The notes under the pieces were generated by a model, which ran no database searches, was not told the origin of the DNA, and saw nothing but the letters and a program-made list of their open reading frames with translations. Below are positions 36,384 through 46,163 of a stretch of 64,000 nucleotides of DNA, one piece after another; positions within the stretch are counted from its first letter, which is position 1; the number at the start of each line of letters is the position of its first letter. This DNA comes from Alistipes sp. UBA934. GTDB taxonomy: Bacteria > Bacteroidota > Bacteroidia > Bacteroidales > Rikenellaceae. The stretch lies in contig DBDK01000001.1 of the NCBI GenBank assembly GCA_002293535.1, positions 51,306 to 115,305 on the forward strand, given 5' to 3'. The position numbers and the translations under genes were made by a program.

Positions 36384-36939
36384 AACCATACTCCATCCCA
36401 CTTTAGGCGAAATAACCCTGTCGCGCACGCGGCGGGCTGTACGTATCGCGCTAAGTGTCAGGCCAAACGGCTCTGTACGATTATCCTTTCCGTCGTGGGT
36501 AACTCAGGGAAGGGCACTCCGATTTTTGGAGGAGAAACACGATTGGGTTGCCGAGAATCGTCGAAAAATGGCGGAAAAATATCCCTCCGCCGCAACACCA
36601 CTATCGCAACCCAGCAAGGAACTCAGGGATGAGGCTAAAGTCGTTATCCCTCAGATGGTTGCTCGCCTTGCCGATCTGCACGGATTTAAGTTCGGTGCAG
36701 TCCGCATCAAAAACACCCGTAGTCGCTGGGGTAGTTGCACGGCAAAAAATGACATCAATCTATCTATCTCGCTTATGCACCTCCCGTCCCATTTGGCCGA
36801 ATACATTGTGCTTCACGAGCTTTGCCACACCGTCCACAAGAATCACTCCGCGCGATTTCACGCCCTTTTAGATCGCGTCACCGGCGGCCGCGACAAATCT
36901 CTTAGTCGAGAGCTAAGATCCTACCGTCCGGGCATATAA
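36376..36939 (+). CDS. YgjP-like (DUF45) zinc metallopeptidase
   Basis: 187 residues starting at a GTG (36376) that overlaps the argH stop. The HELCHTVHKNHS segment is the HExxH zinc motif with a downstream His, preceded by RIKNTRSRWGSCT, the conserved block of YgjP/DUF45 proteins related to SprT and M48 peptidases. No signal peptide; presumably cytoplasmic. The biological role of the family is not settled. It is the last gene of the rpe run and converges on lptD with an 8-bp gap. Confidence 0.82.
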   Translation: MTKTILHPTLGEITLSRTRRAVRIALSVRPNGSVRLSFPSWVTQGRALRFLEEKHDWVAENRRKMAEKYPSAATPLSQPSKELRDEAKVVIPQMVARLADLHGFKFGAVRIKNTRSRWGSCTAKNDINLSISLMHLPSHLAEYIVLHELCHTVHKNHSARFHALLDRVTGGRDKSLSRELRSYRPGI

Positions 36940-36947
36940 CGGTATCT

Positions 36948-39707
36948 TTATTCCATCAGATTATCGAACTTGCTGCTTTGCTTGTCGTACTTTATGTCTG
37001 CCAGCATTCCGCTCAGCACGCCGATGTGGAACTGGTAGCTCTTCATTTGTCCCATCGGTATCCACTGAAAACTCATACTCCAGCAGTGCAGGTTTCTGGT
37101 AAGGTTGATCTGCATCGGGGTAAACTTTCGCCGCGCTATGTCGAACCCGCCGTTGAAATTCACTCCCCATTTTCCAGTCAGAGTCACACTTCCCTGAAAA
37201 CCAAGCGTTTGAGTTATCCGGGATTCTAACCCGTTATTATCGTAGCTGACCGAATAATTGAACCCGAAGTTCCACGGTATCGAAAAGTCGTAGTAGCTCG
37301 ACACCATATATTGCCGTCGGGTCGCAGGATCGAGGTTCACACTGTGATCGAAAGGATTGGAGTATGCCGCCACATAGGCGCCGCTGTTAATGTCGTTCAT
37401 CGCAGGTTGCGACCCTTCGCGCGAGTTGAACGTGTAGCCAAATGACCACCCTGTTCTCATTATTCGCCCGAATTTCCCTTTCCCTATCGCGAATTTATCG
37501 ACTTCCACGGCCGTTCCTCCCACATCTACGACCTGGTATGGGCTCCACGTGGCGTTTAGTTGTATCGCAAAGTTTTTGAATATCTCGCCAGTACGTAGCG
37601 TCAGATTTATCGGCGATAGCTTCATCGAGTCGAGCAGGAAATTGTACGATCCGGATGCCGAGAGTTGTTCTATGATCGGTATTTTCTTTATCTCCGTTGT
37701 ATCGCGCCTGCTTCGTACCTTTGCTTCGATCTGATTGGATAGCGAAAAGTCTATCGAGGCTCTCGGCATTCCCACGCTTCCTCTCGGTGAGCCGACGTAA
37801 TAATTGGGATTTTGTACGATCGTTCCCAGCGAGTCTCTCTGATAGTAATCCACGAACCCGTACCTTGGGTTTCTGAAATCGGGTGCGTATGTAAAGCCGA
37901 CCGAAGGCGTCAGCACGTGCCGCACAGCCAGCAGTCCGGTTGTTTTTCCCGGCTTTTTCTTAATTTCGTACATTCCGTAAACCTTCGTTGAGAACGACCC
38001 GCTCGCGTTCCAGTCGTACATTCTGAAGAACCCGAATTCCGGATCGAGCTCCACCACTTTCTTCAACTGGGGATCCCACTCGCTCCGTTGTCGTTGAAAG
38101 TTCCAGGTTTCGTTGTAGGTGAACGACGGTGCGAAGTTAATATAGCCCAGTAGGTTGAAGGAGGTTTGTATCGGTATTCTGTGTTGGACACCGTTCTGCA
38201 TCTTTTCCAGTGTCTCCTTGCTGAACAGGTTGTATTCCTTAGTGTTGGGCGCTGTAGAGTTTTGCGCACTCATCGAGTAGCTCATCGTGATCTTTTCGTA
38301 CCATTTCTCTTTGCCCACCTGCACTTTTCTTTTGAACGGGGCGAACGAGCTCACGCTGAACGAGATATTCGGCAGTGTTATGGAGATCAGGCTGTCTTTC
38401 GAGACCGATGAGTGGCTCATAGAGGCGGTGAAGTTGAGCGTTGTCGAGCCCACCTGCCAGGTTTTTCCGTATGAGATCGACGAGTTGGTTTGTGTATTCA
38501 GATGGTCTGCAAGCGATGTTGTTGCCTGTTGATTGTAACCCGATGTCGAGAAGTTCACGCTTGCCGAGAATGTCGAGCCTGGGTTTGCTTTGGGGTCTTG
38601 TCGGTGCGTCCAGCGCAACTGGAAGTTGCCGTTGTTTTGGTAGTCGGTGCTATTTTTTTCACCCAGTATTGTTCGTGCATAATTTGCCGTAAAGGTGCCG
38701 GAAAACTTGTATCGCTTTATGTAGGTCGTGTTGGCACCCAGCTCCCACGAACCCAGCGTATAGATCCCTCCTGTTAGCGCCAGATCGGCATAATCTCCGA
38801 ATGTAAAATAATAGCCCCCATCTCGCAGATAGAACCCGCGGCGCGACTCTTCGCCATATTTAGGCATAATGAATCCCGCTTGCGGCCCGCTCGAAATGGG
38901 AAAAAATCCTCCCGGTATCCCCAAAAAGTAGATCGGCACATCTTCCATCACAAAGTACGCCGGCCCTGTTATGATCTTCTTTCCAGGAATCACTTTCGCC
39001 TTTGTCATCGCGATGTAGAAGTGTGGATGGTCTATGTGGTCGCAGGTCGTGTATTTCGCTCCGGCTATGTTGATGGTATTGTCGGCCATTTTTTTCAGGT
39101 CTCGCCCCAACAGATATCCCTCCCCGTCCCTGGTCGCAACGTTTTGGATTTTGGCTTTTCGACTGTCCAGATTGTATGTTATGGTGTCCATCGTGAAGTT
39201 CGAGGCACCTTGGATGAACTCCGGACGCGTCATTTTCCCCGTCAGTGTATCCATCGTTCCCACCCCGAAAATCTCCTTTGTGGCCACATTCATAATCATA
39301 TGATCGGCCTTGAGGTTGTTATCCTCATATTTCAGGTCTCCCTCTCCATAGATGAATATCAGACGGTTGCGTACGTCATACACCAGTGAGTCTCGGCCCT
39401 TCCCCACCACCGGTGCCTCCAGAAATGCCTTTCGTGGCGGAGTCGCAGGTCTCAAAACAGTTGCCCCACCTATGGTATCTGTCGCAGGCACTGGGAATTC
39501 TTGCGCCGGATCTTCAAAAATTTGCAGTCCTTCCCGCGGATAGTTCTCCACTTCGGGTGGTTCTTGGGCAAAACCCACCGTACCCGCCACAATGGCGAGC
39601 GCCAAAAGCACTGTCGCAACGGGATGTTTTTTTGTTATAATAAAAACTGCTATTTTTGCAGGAGCAAAAGTAGTGATTATTATGAAGTTTTCCAAGATCG
39701 TACTCAT
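36948..39707 (-). CDS. LptD-like outer-membrane lipopolysaccharide assembly protein
   Basis: About 919 residues if the ATG at 39705-39707 is used. An OstA-like periplasmic jellyroll (roughly residues 120-260) is followed by a large beta-barrel rich in alternating aromatic strands; KVIPGKKIITGPAYFVMEDVP and FPISSGPQAGFIMPKYG are typical of the Bacteroidota LptD-like family. The start is uncertain: the good signal peptide begins TKKHPVATVLLALAIVAG and ends GFAQ, but the only in-frame ATG upstream lies beyond a -7 box (39665-39672) and inside the divergent amidase gene. A rare ATT or ATA start near 39630-39640 is conceivable. Confidence 0.8.
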   Translation of the reverse strand: MSTILENFIIITTFAPAKIAVFIITKKHPVATVLLALAIVAGTVGFAQEPPEVENYPREGLQIFEDPAQEFPVPATDTIGGATVLRPATPPRKAFLEAPVVGKGRDSLVYDVRNRLIFIYGEGDLKYEDNNLKADHMIMNVATKEIFGVGTMDTLTGKMTRPEFIQGASNFTMDTITYNLDSRKAKIQNVATRDGEGYLLGRDLKKMADNTINIAGAKYTTCDHIDHPHFYIAMTKAKVIPGKKIITGPAYFVMEDVPIYFLGIPGGFFPISSGPQAGFIMPKYGEESRRGFYLRDGGYYFTFGDYADLALTGGIYTLGSWELGANTTYIKRYKFSGTFTANYARTILGEKNSTDYQNNGNFQLRWTHRQDPKANPGSTFSASVNFSTSGYNQQATTSLADHLNTQTNSSISYGKTWQVGSTTLNFTASMSHSSVSKDSLISITLPNISFSVSSFAPFKRKVQVGKEKWYEKITMSYSMSAQNSTAPNTKEYNLFSKETLEKMQNGVQHRIPIQTSFNLLGYINFAPSFTYNETWNFQRQRSEWDPQLKKVVELDPEFGFFRMYDWNASGSFSTKVYGMYEIKKKPGKTTGLLAVRHVLTPSVGFTYAPDFRNPRYGFVDYYQRDSLGTIVQNPNYYVGSPRGSVGMPRASIDFSLSNQIEAKVRSRRDTTEIKKIPIIEQLSASGSYNFLLDSMKLSPINLTLRTGEIFKNFAIQLNATWSPYQVVDVGGTAVEVDKFAIGKGKFGRIMRTGWSFGYTFNSREGSQPAMNDINSGAYVAAYSNPFDHSVNLDPATRRQYMVSSYYDFSIPWNFGFNYSVSYDNNGLESRITQTLGFQGSVTLTGKWGVNFNGGFDIARRKFTPMQINLTRNLHCWSMSFQWIPMGQMKSYQFHIGVLSGMLADIKYDKQSSKFDNLME
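39651..39658 (+). promoter_or_regulatory. -7 box of the cell-wall amidase gene
   Basis: TATTTTTG, 23 bp before the amidase ATG at 39682. Confidence 0.55.
39665..39672 (-). promoter_or_regulatory. -7 box of the lptD-like gene
   Basis: TACTTTTG on the minus strand. It lies only 6 bp from the amidase box but in crossing order, so each transcript would begin close to or inside the other promoter. Confidence 0.5.
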
Positions 39708-40743
39708 ATTAGTGTTTCTGTGCACCACTGTTGCCGCACAGACTCCCCGCAAGTTTACGCTCGTCATCGACCCCGGCCACGGAGGCAAACAACCGGGTGC
39801 TGTGAGCGGCAAGTTGCTCGAAAAAGATCTCAATCTTGCCATCGCCCGTCGCTTCGGAAAGTTGGTGGCCGACTCTCTGCCCGACGTCAGGGTGATTTAC
39901 ACCCGTTCGGACGATCGCGAGATCGGTCTTGCCCAGCGCGGTGACATTGCCAACAAGGCCAATGCGGACCTGTTTTTCTCGATCCACACGAACGCTTCGT
40001 CCAATCCCGCTGCCAATGGCCACTCGACTTATGTGTTGGGGATGCACAAAAACGAGGACAATCTTCGCGAAGCTATGCGCGAGAACGAGGTGATCAAGTT
40101 CGAGGATGACTATTCGGCCACCTACGAGGGCTTCGACCCTTCGTCGGCCGAGAGTTACATCGTTTTCCAGTTGATGCAGTATGCCCATTTCGACCACAGT
40201 CTGGCTCTTGCTCGTACAGTGCAAAGGCATTATGCCAAAAACACACCTATGCGCGACCGCGGGGCGGCTCAGGGAGGATTTCTCGTGCTTTGGAAGCCCG
40301 CTATGCCCAGTGTTTTGACCGAGGTAGGCTTTATCAGTAATGCCACCGACCGCGCCTATATCTCTTCTGCCAAGGGTCAGACTGCAATCGCCTTCTCCCT
40401 TTTCGAGGCTTTCAAGGAGTACAAAACCGCACTCCAAACCGAGAACATTGCCGCACTTACACCTGCATCGACCCCAAAACCTGCCGCAAAACCCGCCGAA
40501 AAACCTGCAACCAAGCCTGCCGCACCCACAGTTTCTGCACCTAAGACCACCCCCACAGGAACTTATTACGTTCAGCTTTTCACCTCTCGCACTAAGGTCA
40601 CCAAACTCGATACCGGAGTTATCGAACGTCGTATTGATGGCTGGTACAAATATTGCACTGGTCCTTATGCAACGCGCGACGAGGCCGTCAGGGCTCGCGA
40701 CATAGCGCGTAAAAAGTATAAAGACGCATTCATAACACGCTGA
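39682..40743 (+). CDS. N-acetylmuramoyl-L-alanine amidase with C-terminal SPOR-like domain
   Basis: 353 residues from the ATG at 39682. Signal peptide (MKFSKIVLILVFLCTTVAAQ), then an Amidase_3 domain with the zinc motifs VIDPGHGG, a Glu in LEKDLNL, FFSIHTNA and the catalytic Glu in VLTEVGFISN. A Pro/Ala/Lys linker (about 260-295) leads to a C-terminal region TYYVQLFTSRTKV...YATRDEAVRARD that looks like a SPOR peptidoglycan-binding domain. It splits peptide side chains from glycan strands, probably during division. Coupled to the MCE gene by TGATG. Confidence 0.9.
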   Translation: MKFSKIVLILVFLCTTVAAQTPRKFTLVIDPGHGGKQPGAVSGKLLEKDLNLAIARRFGKLVADSLPDVRVIYTRSDDREIGLAQRGDIANKANADLFFSIHTNASSNPAANGHSTYVLGMHKNEDNLREAMRENEVIKFEDDYSATYEGFDPSSAESYIVFQLMQYAHFDHSLALARTVQRHYAKNTPMRDRGAAQGGFLVLWKPAMPSVLTEVGFISNATDRAYISSAKGQTAIAFSLFEAFKEYKTALQTENIAALTPASTPKPAAKPAEKPATKPAAPTVSAPKTTPTGTYYVQLFTSRTKVTKLDTGVIERRIDGWYKYCTGPYATRDEAVRARDIARKKYKDAFITR

Positions 40744-41654
40744 TGGCTATGAAACTACAACGCGAAGTAAAGATCGGGCTATTTGCACTGGCAATGTTGG
40801 TGTGCCTCTACCTTGGGGTGAACTACCTCAAAGGTAAGGATGTTTTTAGCGGCGACCGGGGCTATTACGCCCAATTCGACGAGACGCTGGGACTTCAGAC
40901 TTCCGCTCCTGTGTTGCTTCGCGGCGTTAAGGTCGGCTCGGTGACCGACATCTCCATCGATCCCCGCCGACCCGACAAGGTTGTTGTTGCTGTTGGCATC
41001 AAAAAACAGGTTCGCATTCCTGTCGATTCGCGTATCAGACTCTTTTCCAACGGTATAATGGGCGGCAAGGCTATTGAGTTGGTTCGTGGCGAGGCCGTCA
41101 CCTATTTTGACCGCGGGGCTGTTATTCCTTCCGAGACAGCCGGTGGTTTGCTCGAAAATGCCTCCCTCAGTCTCGATGATCTTGTCAGCGAAGCTAAATC
41201 TCTAATGGCCTCACTGTCTGCTACTTCTGCGAGCATTGACACACTTCTCGTGCAGAATGCAGACAGCTTTCGTGGCATCGCTTCCAACATCGAGAACGTA
41301 ACCGGCCAGTTGGCTCGCGCTCGTATCGACGCTATGATCGGCGACGTTCGTCACTTCACGTCTATGCTTTCTGATAATTCGGCTCGCTTCACCGGCATCG
41401 TCGATAATTTAGACCGCGTAACGGGTTCGCTCGCCGAGGCTGATCTTCGCGGCACTATCGACACTTTGGGTCAGAGTATCAGCCACTTGAATGTTATGTT
41501 AGCCAAAGTTGCGTCTGGCGAAGGTACCCTTGGTCGGTTGATGGAAAATCCCGCACTTTACGATTCACTGACCGCCGCCACGAGCAATCTTGCCGCCTTA
41601 CTCGCCGACGTGAAAGCCAATCCCAAGAGGTATGTCCATATCTCCGTCTTTTGA
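40743..41654 (+). CDS. MCE/MlaD family lipid-transport protein
   Basis: 303 residues. One N-terminal membrane anchor (about 10-27) is followed by an MCE domain (YYAQFDETLGLQTSAPVLLRGVKVGSVTDI) and a long helical tail (about 130-290) as in MlaD-type proteins that carry phospholipids between inner and outer membranes. The ATPase and permease partners (MlaF, MlaE) are not in this window. It overlaps the amidase stop by 1 bp and mutS2 by 23 bp. Confidence 0.88.
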   Translation: MAMKLQREVKIGLFALAMLVCLYLGVNYLKGKDVFSGDRGYYAQFDETLGLQTSAPVLLRGVKVGSVTDISIDPRRPDKVVVAVGIKKQVRIPVDSRIRLFSNGIMGGKAIELVRGEAVTYFDRGAVIPSETAGGLLENASLSLDDLVSEAKSLMASLSATSASIDTLLVQNADSFRGIASNIENVTGQLARARIDAMIGDVRHFTSMLSDNSARFTGIVDNLDRVTGSLAEADLRGTIDTLGQSISHLNVMLAKVASGEGTLGRLMENPALYDSLTAATSNLAALLADVKANPKRYVHISVF

Positions 41655-43890
41655 GTCCAAGATTGGCTTCGACCGCATCCGCGCCCAGGTGGGGGAATTT
41701 TGCACCACTGCCGGCGGACGCCAGTTGCTTGACGCCGAAGCCTTTACATTTTCCGCTCCCGACCTCCAGCAGCGCCTTGGTCTTGCCGAAGAACTTCGTG
41801 CGATCATCTCTATAGAAGGCGGCTTCCCCAGTGGCGAATTCACTGATACAGAACACGTTGTATCCAAAACAAGGGTCGAGGGGGCATTCCTCGAAGTGGA
41901 AGACATCCTCTCCCTGCATCGCGCCCTCACTTCTGTCGGCGAGGTGTTGGATTTCATTGCTTCCCATTCCGATCGCGCAACCTCCACCAACCCATATCCC
42001 CTCTTACGCGCCCTCAGCGACGGCATCCAGAGCTTTCCCACAATCGTCGGCCACATCGAGTCGCTGATCGACCGTTTCGGTAAGATCCGCGACAGCGCTT
42101 CACCTGAGCTTTTCGACATCCGCCGCACTATCCGCTCCCGTGAGGGCGAGGTCGGCAAGCGTATGCAACGAATTCTTTCTCAGGCACAGAGCGCAGGTAT
42201 TGTCGATGCCGATGCCACGCTTTCGGTTCGCGACGGTCGCACAGTTATTCCCGTCGCCGCCGGTAACAAAAAAAAACTTCCCGGATTCATCGCCGGCGAG
42301 AGTGGTTCCGGACGCACGTTTTTCATCGAGCCGGTCGAGATCGTCGAGATCAACAACGAGCTCAAGGAGTTGGAGTATGCCGAGCGGCGCGAGATCGTAC
42401 GAATTCTTTCAGTTTTCACCGACTCCCTCCGGCCCGATCTCAATGGTATTTCCCAGGCTGGTAACTTCCTTATACACATAGATTTAATTCGTGCTAAAGC
42501 TCGCTGGGCGATAAAAAACGGCGCCACTAAACCCATAGTCTCCGAAGACGGACGGCTGGTACTTCGTCAGGCTCGCCACCCTCTTTTGGCCCAGACCCTG
42601 GCGCGCGAGAACCGCCAAATCATCCCTCTCGACGTTTCGCTCTCCCCTGCTGAGCGCATAATAGTCGTTTCTGGCCCTAATGCCGGCGGTAAATCTGTGG
42701 TTCTCAAAACTATAGCGTTGATTCAGTATATGTTCCAGTGTGGTTTCCTCGTGCCTGCGCTCGAAAACTCCGAAATGCCGCTTTTCCGTTCGCTTTTCAT
42801 CGACATCGGAGACGAACAAAGCATTGATAATGACCTAAGTACCTACTCTTCCCATCTGCTCAACCTCAAGGCTATGCTCTCCGGTGCAAACAAAAATTCG
42901 ATAGTTTTCATCGACGAGTTCGGCTCTGGCACCGAGCCTGTTATTGGTGGCGCGATCGCCGAGGCTGTTCTGGAGCGACTGCTCGCAAGCGGAACCTATG
43001 GTGTTATCACCACGCATTACTCTAATATTAAGTACTTTGCATCTAATCACGAGGGTGTAATCAACGGTGCTATGGCGTTCGACGTCGCGGCCATTCGCCC
43101 TCTTTTCCAGCTTCGTCAGGGCGAGCCAGGCAGTTCGTTCGCCATTGAGATAGCGCGTAAGATCGGCCTGCCCGAACAGATCATCTCTTCGGCGAGCGAA
43201 AAGGCTGGTTCCGATCACATTAAGCTCGAACGGCAGCTTCGCGAGATCGCCCGCGACCGCCGCTATTGGGAACAAAAACGCGACCGAATCCGCGTTGCCG
43301 ACCGCCGTAAGGAGCAGTTGGAGGCCGAACTCGAAGCCCGCCTCGCCGCCATCAAGGCCGAACGAGCCGAGATCATCAAAGCCGCCAAGTCCGAGGCCCA
43401 ATCTCTCATCACCGAGGCTAATCGCCAGATAGAGAGCACAATAAAAACCATCCGCGAGTCTGGTGCCAACAAGGAGCAAACCACCGAAGCTCGCAAAAAA
43501 CTCACCCAATTCGTTGAACGAAAACAGGTTAAGGAGCCTCAGTCGGAGGATTGGAAAACGCAGCTCAAGAACCTTGTCATTGGCTCGCAGGCCACCCGAA
43601 AACCGCAGGTCGTCAGTAGCGGCATCTCCGAGCGCAAGCTCAACTTCTCTTCGCGTCTCGACGTTCGCGGCCTTCGTCCCACGGAAGCCATTGATACTGT
43701 GGAGGATTTCATCGACAACGCACTGATGGTCGGCGTGAACGAGGTCTCAATTTTGCACGGCAAGGGCACTGGTGCACTGAAATCCGAAATTCGTCGCTAT
43801 CTTCGCACCATCCCCGCGGTCGAGAGCGCCGTCGATGATCACGCCGACCGCGGAGGGGCCGGCATAACTGTTGTAACATTCAAACAATGA
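41632..43890 (+). CDS. mutS2: MutS2-like endonuclease with Smr domain
   Basis: 752 residues. MutS domains III-V without the mismatch-binding domain: Walker A VSGPNAGGKS (about 345), FIDEFGSGTEP, TTHYSNIKYFA; a long coiled coil (about 515-625); and the C-terminal Smr domain with LDVRGLRPTEA and HGKGTGAL. MutS2 acts on branched DNA and, in some bacteria, on collided ribosomes. The segment between coiled coil and Smr domain is only about 35 residues, and the KOW-like domain usually found there is not visible. Starts inside the MCE gene, ends in ATGA overlap with murF-alr. Confidence 0.92.
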   Translation: MSISPSFESKIGFDRIRAQVGEFCTTAGGRQLLDAEAFTFSAPDLQQRLGLAEELRAIISIEGGFPSGEFTDTEHVVSKTRVEGAFLEVEDILSLHRALTSVGEVLDFIASHSDRATSTNPYPLLRALSDGIQSFPTIVGHIESLIDRFGKIRDSASPELFDIRRTIRSREGEVGKRMQRILSQAQSAGIVDADATLSVRDGRTVIPVAAGNKKKLPGFIAGESGSGRTFFIEPVEIVEINNELKELEYAERREIVRILSVFTDSLRPDLNGISQAGNFLIHIDLIRAKARWAIKNGATKPIVSEDGRLVLRQARHPLLAQTLARENRQIIPLDVSLSPAERIIVVSGPNAGGKSVVLKTIALIQYMFQCGFLVPALENSEMPLFRSLFIDIGDEQSIDNDLSTYSSHLLNLKAMLSGANKNSIVFIDEFGSGTEPVIGGAIAEAVLERLLASGTYGVITTHYSNIKYFASNHEGVINGAMAFDVAAIRPLFQLRQGEPGSSFAIEIARKIGLPEQIISSASEKAGSDHIKLERQLREIARDRRYWEQKRDRIRVADRRKEQLEAELEARLAAIKAERAEIIKAAKSEAQSLITEANRQIESTIKTIRESGANKEQTTEARKKLTQFVERKQVKEPQSEDWKTQLKNLVIGSQATRKPQVVSSGISERKLNFSSRLDVRGLRPTEAIDTVEDFIDNALMVGVNEVSILHGKGTGALKSEIRRYLRTIPAVESAVDDHADRGGAGITVVTFKQ

Positions 43891-46163
43891 GATACCTACT
43901 TAGCGACATAGCCACCATTTGTGATGGACGACTCCTTGGGCCCGACCGCGAAGTCACTCGCGTAATCACCGACAGCCGCAGTTTTGCCGCATCTGGTACC
44001 GGCCCCACAGACGATTCTGACGCTCTTTTCGTGGCCATTCGCACCCCTCATCGCGACGGCGCGGCATTCGTGGGCGAGCTTTATTCGCGCGGCGTTCGTG
44101 CTTTCGTTGTACGGCCCGATTTCGACAATTCGCCCTACCCCGAAGCTGGCTTTGTAGTTGTAGATGAACCGATTACAGCACTTCAGGCGCTCGCCGCACA
44201 CTACCGTTCCGGATTCACAGGCAAGGTCGTCGGCATCACCGGCAGCCACGGCAAAACCGTTGTCAAAGAGTGGATCGCGCAACTCGCACCTTCCACGGTG
44301 AGCCTTTTTCGCAGCCCCAAGAGTTGGAATTCGCAGATTGGCGTGCCGTTGTCCCTGCTTATGGCGCGGGGCGACGAGGACTATATCGTCATCGAAGCAG
44401 GCATTTCCAAGCCTGGCGAAATGACTGTACTTCAACGTATTATCCGTCCGGACATCGCTATTTTGACCGCGATGGGCGAAGCTCATCTCGAAAATTTCGT
44501 CTCGCCCGAACAGCTGAAAGCTGAAAAAATGCAGCTTTTCCGCGACTGCCCTTCCGCCATCCTGCACGGCGACCCGAAAATAGACGACTTCATAAAACGC
44601 AATACCGCCCTCGCCGTAAGTTTTTGGCAACAAGAGGGTTATGACGTTCCTCAAGCGATCATCGAAACACTCGAACCTGTCGCGATGCGCCTCGAAGTCA
44701 AGGAAGGTCTACATAACTCTGTGATAATCAACGACACATACAACTCCGACCTCAATTCACTCGCCATTGCTCTCGACTATCTCAATCGCATAGCCGCGGG
44801 TCGTCCGCGTATGGTAATAATGCCCGAAAATGCCGATGCGACTAAGCTAATAAAATCCTCAGGTATAGAGTATTATGTCAGCATCGGGCCGAACTTTACC
44901 GTGGATGATTTTCTACGTGATCTGCGTCCGGCAGAGTTGGAGGGTCGCGTGATCCTCATAAAGGGTGGCGCGCGCCTGCACTTCGACCGCCTCAGTCACA
45001 CCCTCGAACGCCGCAGCCACACAACCGTGCTGGAGGTAGATCTCGATGCGATTTTGCACAATTTACGCCTCTGCCGCTCGCGCCTTTCGCCCGGCATTGG
45101 CGTGATGCCGATGATTAAGGCCGGGGCTTATGGCCACGGAGCGCTCGAAATCGCTCGCACGCTTCAGGCACAAGGAGCTGATTATCTGGCTGTTGCTTTT
45201 GCCGATGAGGGTGTTGCTCTTCGCGAGGCCGGCATCACCGTACCCATCGTTGTATTGAATGCCGACGAGGGTAGTTTCGAGGCTATGATTCGCCATCGGC
45301 TCGAACCGGAGATCTATAACTTTGTGTCGCTCAATGAGTTTACGTCTCTTTTGAAACGCCACGGCGAGCATCACTATCCCATCCATCTTAAACTCGACAC
45401 GGGTATGCACCGGCTTGGCTTCCGGTCGGAACACCGACAGCGAGACAGCCAAGACTCCATAACGCCTGTCACCTCCCGCCTCGTCGCCGAACTTGCCGCG
45501 GTGGAACGTTGGGCACGCGTGGCTACCATTTTTTCGCATCTCGCCGTTTCCGACGACCCTTCGCAAGATGAGTTCACTCGTCGTCAAATAGCTGATTTTG
45601 ACCGCTTTAGCTCAACAATTGCCACCTCTCTGCCTTATCCCGTTCGTCGCCACATCGCCAACACTGCCGCCATCGAGCGTTTTCCCGAAGCGCAGTTCGA
45701 CCTTGTTCGTTTGGGCCTTGGGCTCTATGGATTCGGTATGGATGGCGCAAAACCAGCCGCAACGCTCAAGACGCGTATCGTGAACATTACCCACTTGGAG
45801 TCCGGCGAAACCGTAGGCTACGGACGATGTGGAGTGCTCACCCGTCCCTCTATAGTAGCCACAATACCAATGGGTTATGCGGATGGATTGGATCGCCACC
45901 TGAGTCTGGGCAAATGGAGTGTACTGGTAAAAAGCGCCACCGGTGAATTACTCCCAGCTCCCATAGTCGGCAAGGTTTGTATGGACAGTTCTATGATAGA
46001 TATCACTGATATTGAGAATGTTATGGAGGGTGACGAAGTGATTATTTTTTCATCCCTCCCCAGCAACACTATTGCCGATATGGCCACCGTCCTCGACACC
46101 ATTCCCTACGAGGTGATGACCTCGATTTCTTCGCGTGTAAAACGCATATACACAAAGGAATGA
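43887..46163 (+). CDS. Bifunctional UDP-MurNAc-tripeptide:D-Ala-D-Ala ligase / alanine racemase
   Basis: 758 residues. The MurF half (1 to about 390) has the ATP loop GITGSHGKTVVKEW. The racemase half (about 395-758) has MIKAGAYGHGA with the PLP Lys and a C-terminal domain with VGKVCMDSSMIDITD. The enzyme makes D-Ala and adds D-Ala-D-Ala to the cell-wall precursor; the fusion is usual in Bacteroidota. The MurF C-terminal region seems shortened: after LNRIAAGRPRMVIM the sequence passes quickly to the racemase. ATGA overlaps at both ends tie it to mutS2 and the RsmI-like gene. Confidence 0.92.
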   Translation: MRYLLSDIATICDGRLLGPDREVTRVITDSRSFAASGTGPTDDSDALFVAIRTPHRDGAAFVGELYSRGVRAFVVRPDFDNSPYPEAGFVVVDEPITALQALAAHYRSGFTGKVVGITGSHGKTVVKEWIAQLAPSTVSLFRSPKSWNSQIGVPLSLLMARGDEDYIVIEAGISKPGEMTVLQRIIRPDIAILTAMGEAHLENFVSPEQLKAEKMQLFRDCPSAILHGDPKIDDFIKRNTALAVSFWQQEGYDVPQAIIETLEPVAMRLEVKEGLHNSVIINDTYNSDLNSLAIALDYLNRIAAGRPRMVIMPENADATKLIKSSGIEYYVSIGPNFTVDDFLRDLRPAELEGRVILIKGGARLHFDRLSHTLERRSHTTVLEVDLDAILHNLRLCRSRLSPGIGVMPMIKAGAYGHGALEIARTLQAQGADYLAVAFADEGVALREAGITVPIVVLNADEGSFEAMIRHRLEPEIYNFVSLNEFTSLLKRHGEHHYPIHLKLDTGMHRLGFRSEHRQRDSQDSITPVTSRLVAELAAVERWARVATIFSHLAVSDDPSQDEFTRRQIADFDRFSSTIATSLPYPVRRHIANTAAIERFPEAQFDLVRLGLGLYGFGMDGAKPAATLKTRIVNITHLESGETVGYGRCGVLTRPSIVATIPMGYADGLDRHLSLGKWSVLVKSATGELLPAPIVGKVCMDSSMIDITDIENVMEGDEVIIFSSLPSNTIADMATVLDTIPYEVMTSISSRVKRIYTKE

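Noticed and set aside
43896..44654. 252-codon open frame on the minus strand
   Set aside because: Antisense to murF-alr, without start context or family resemblance.
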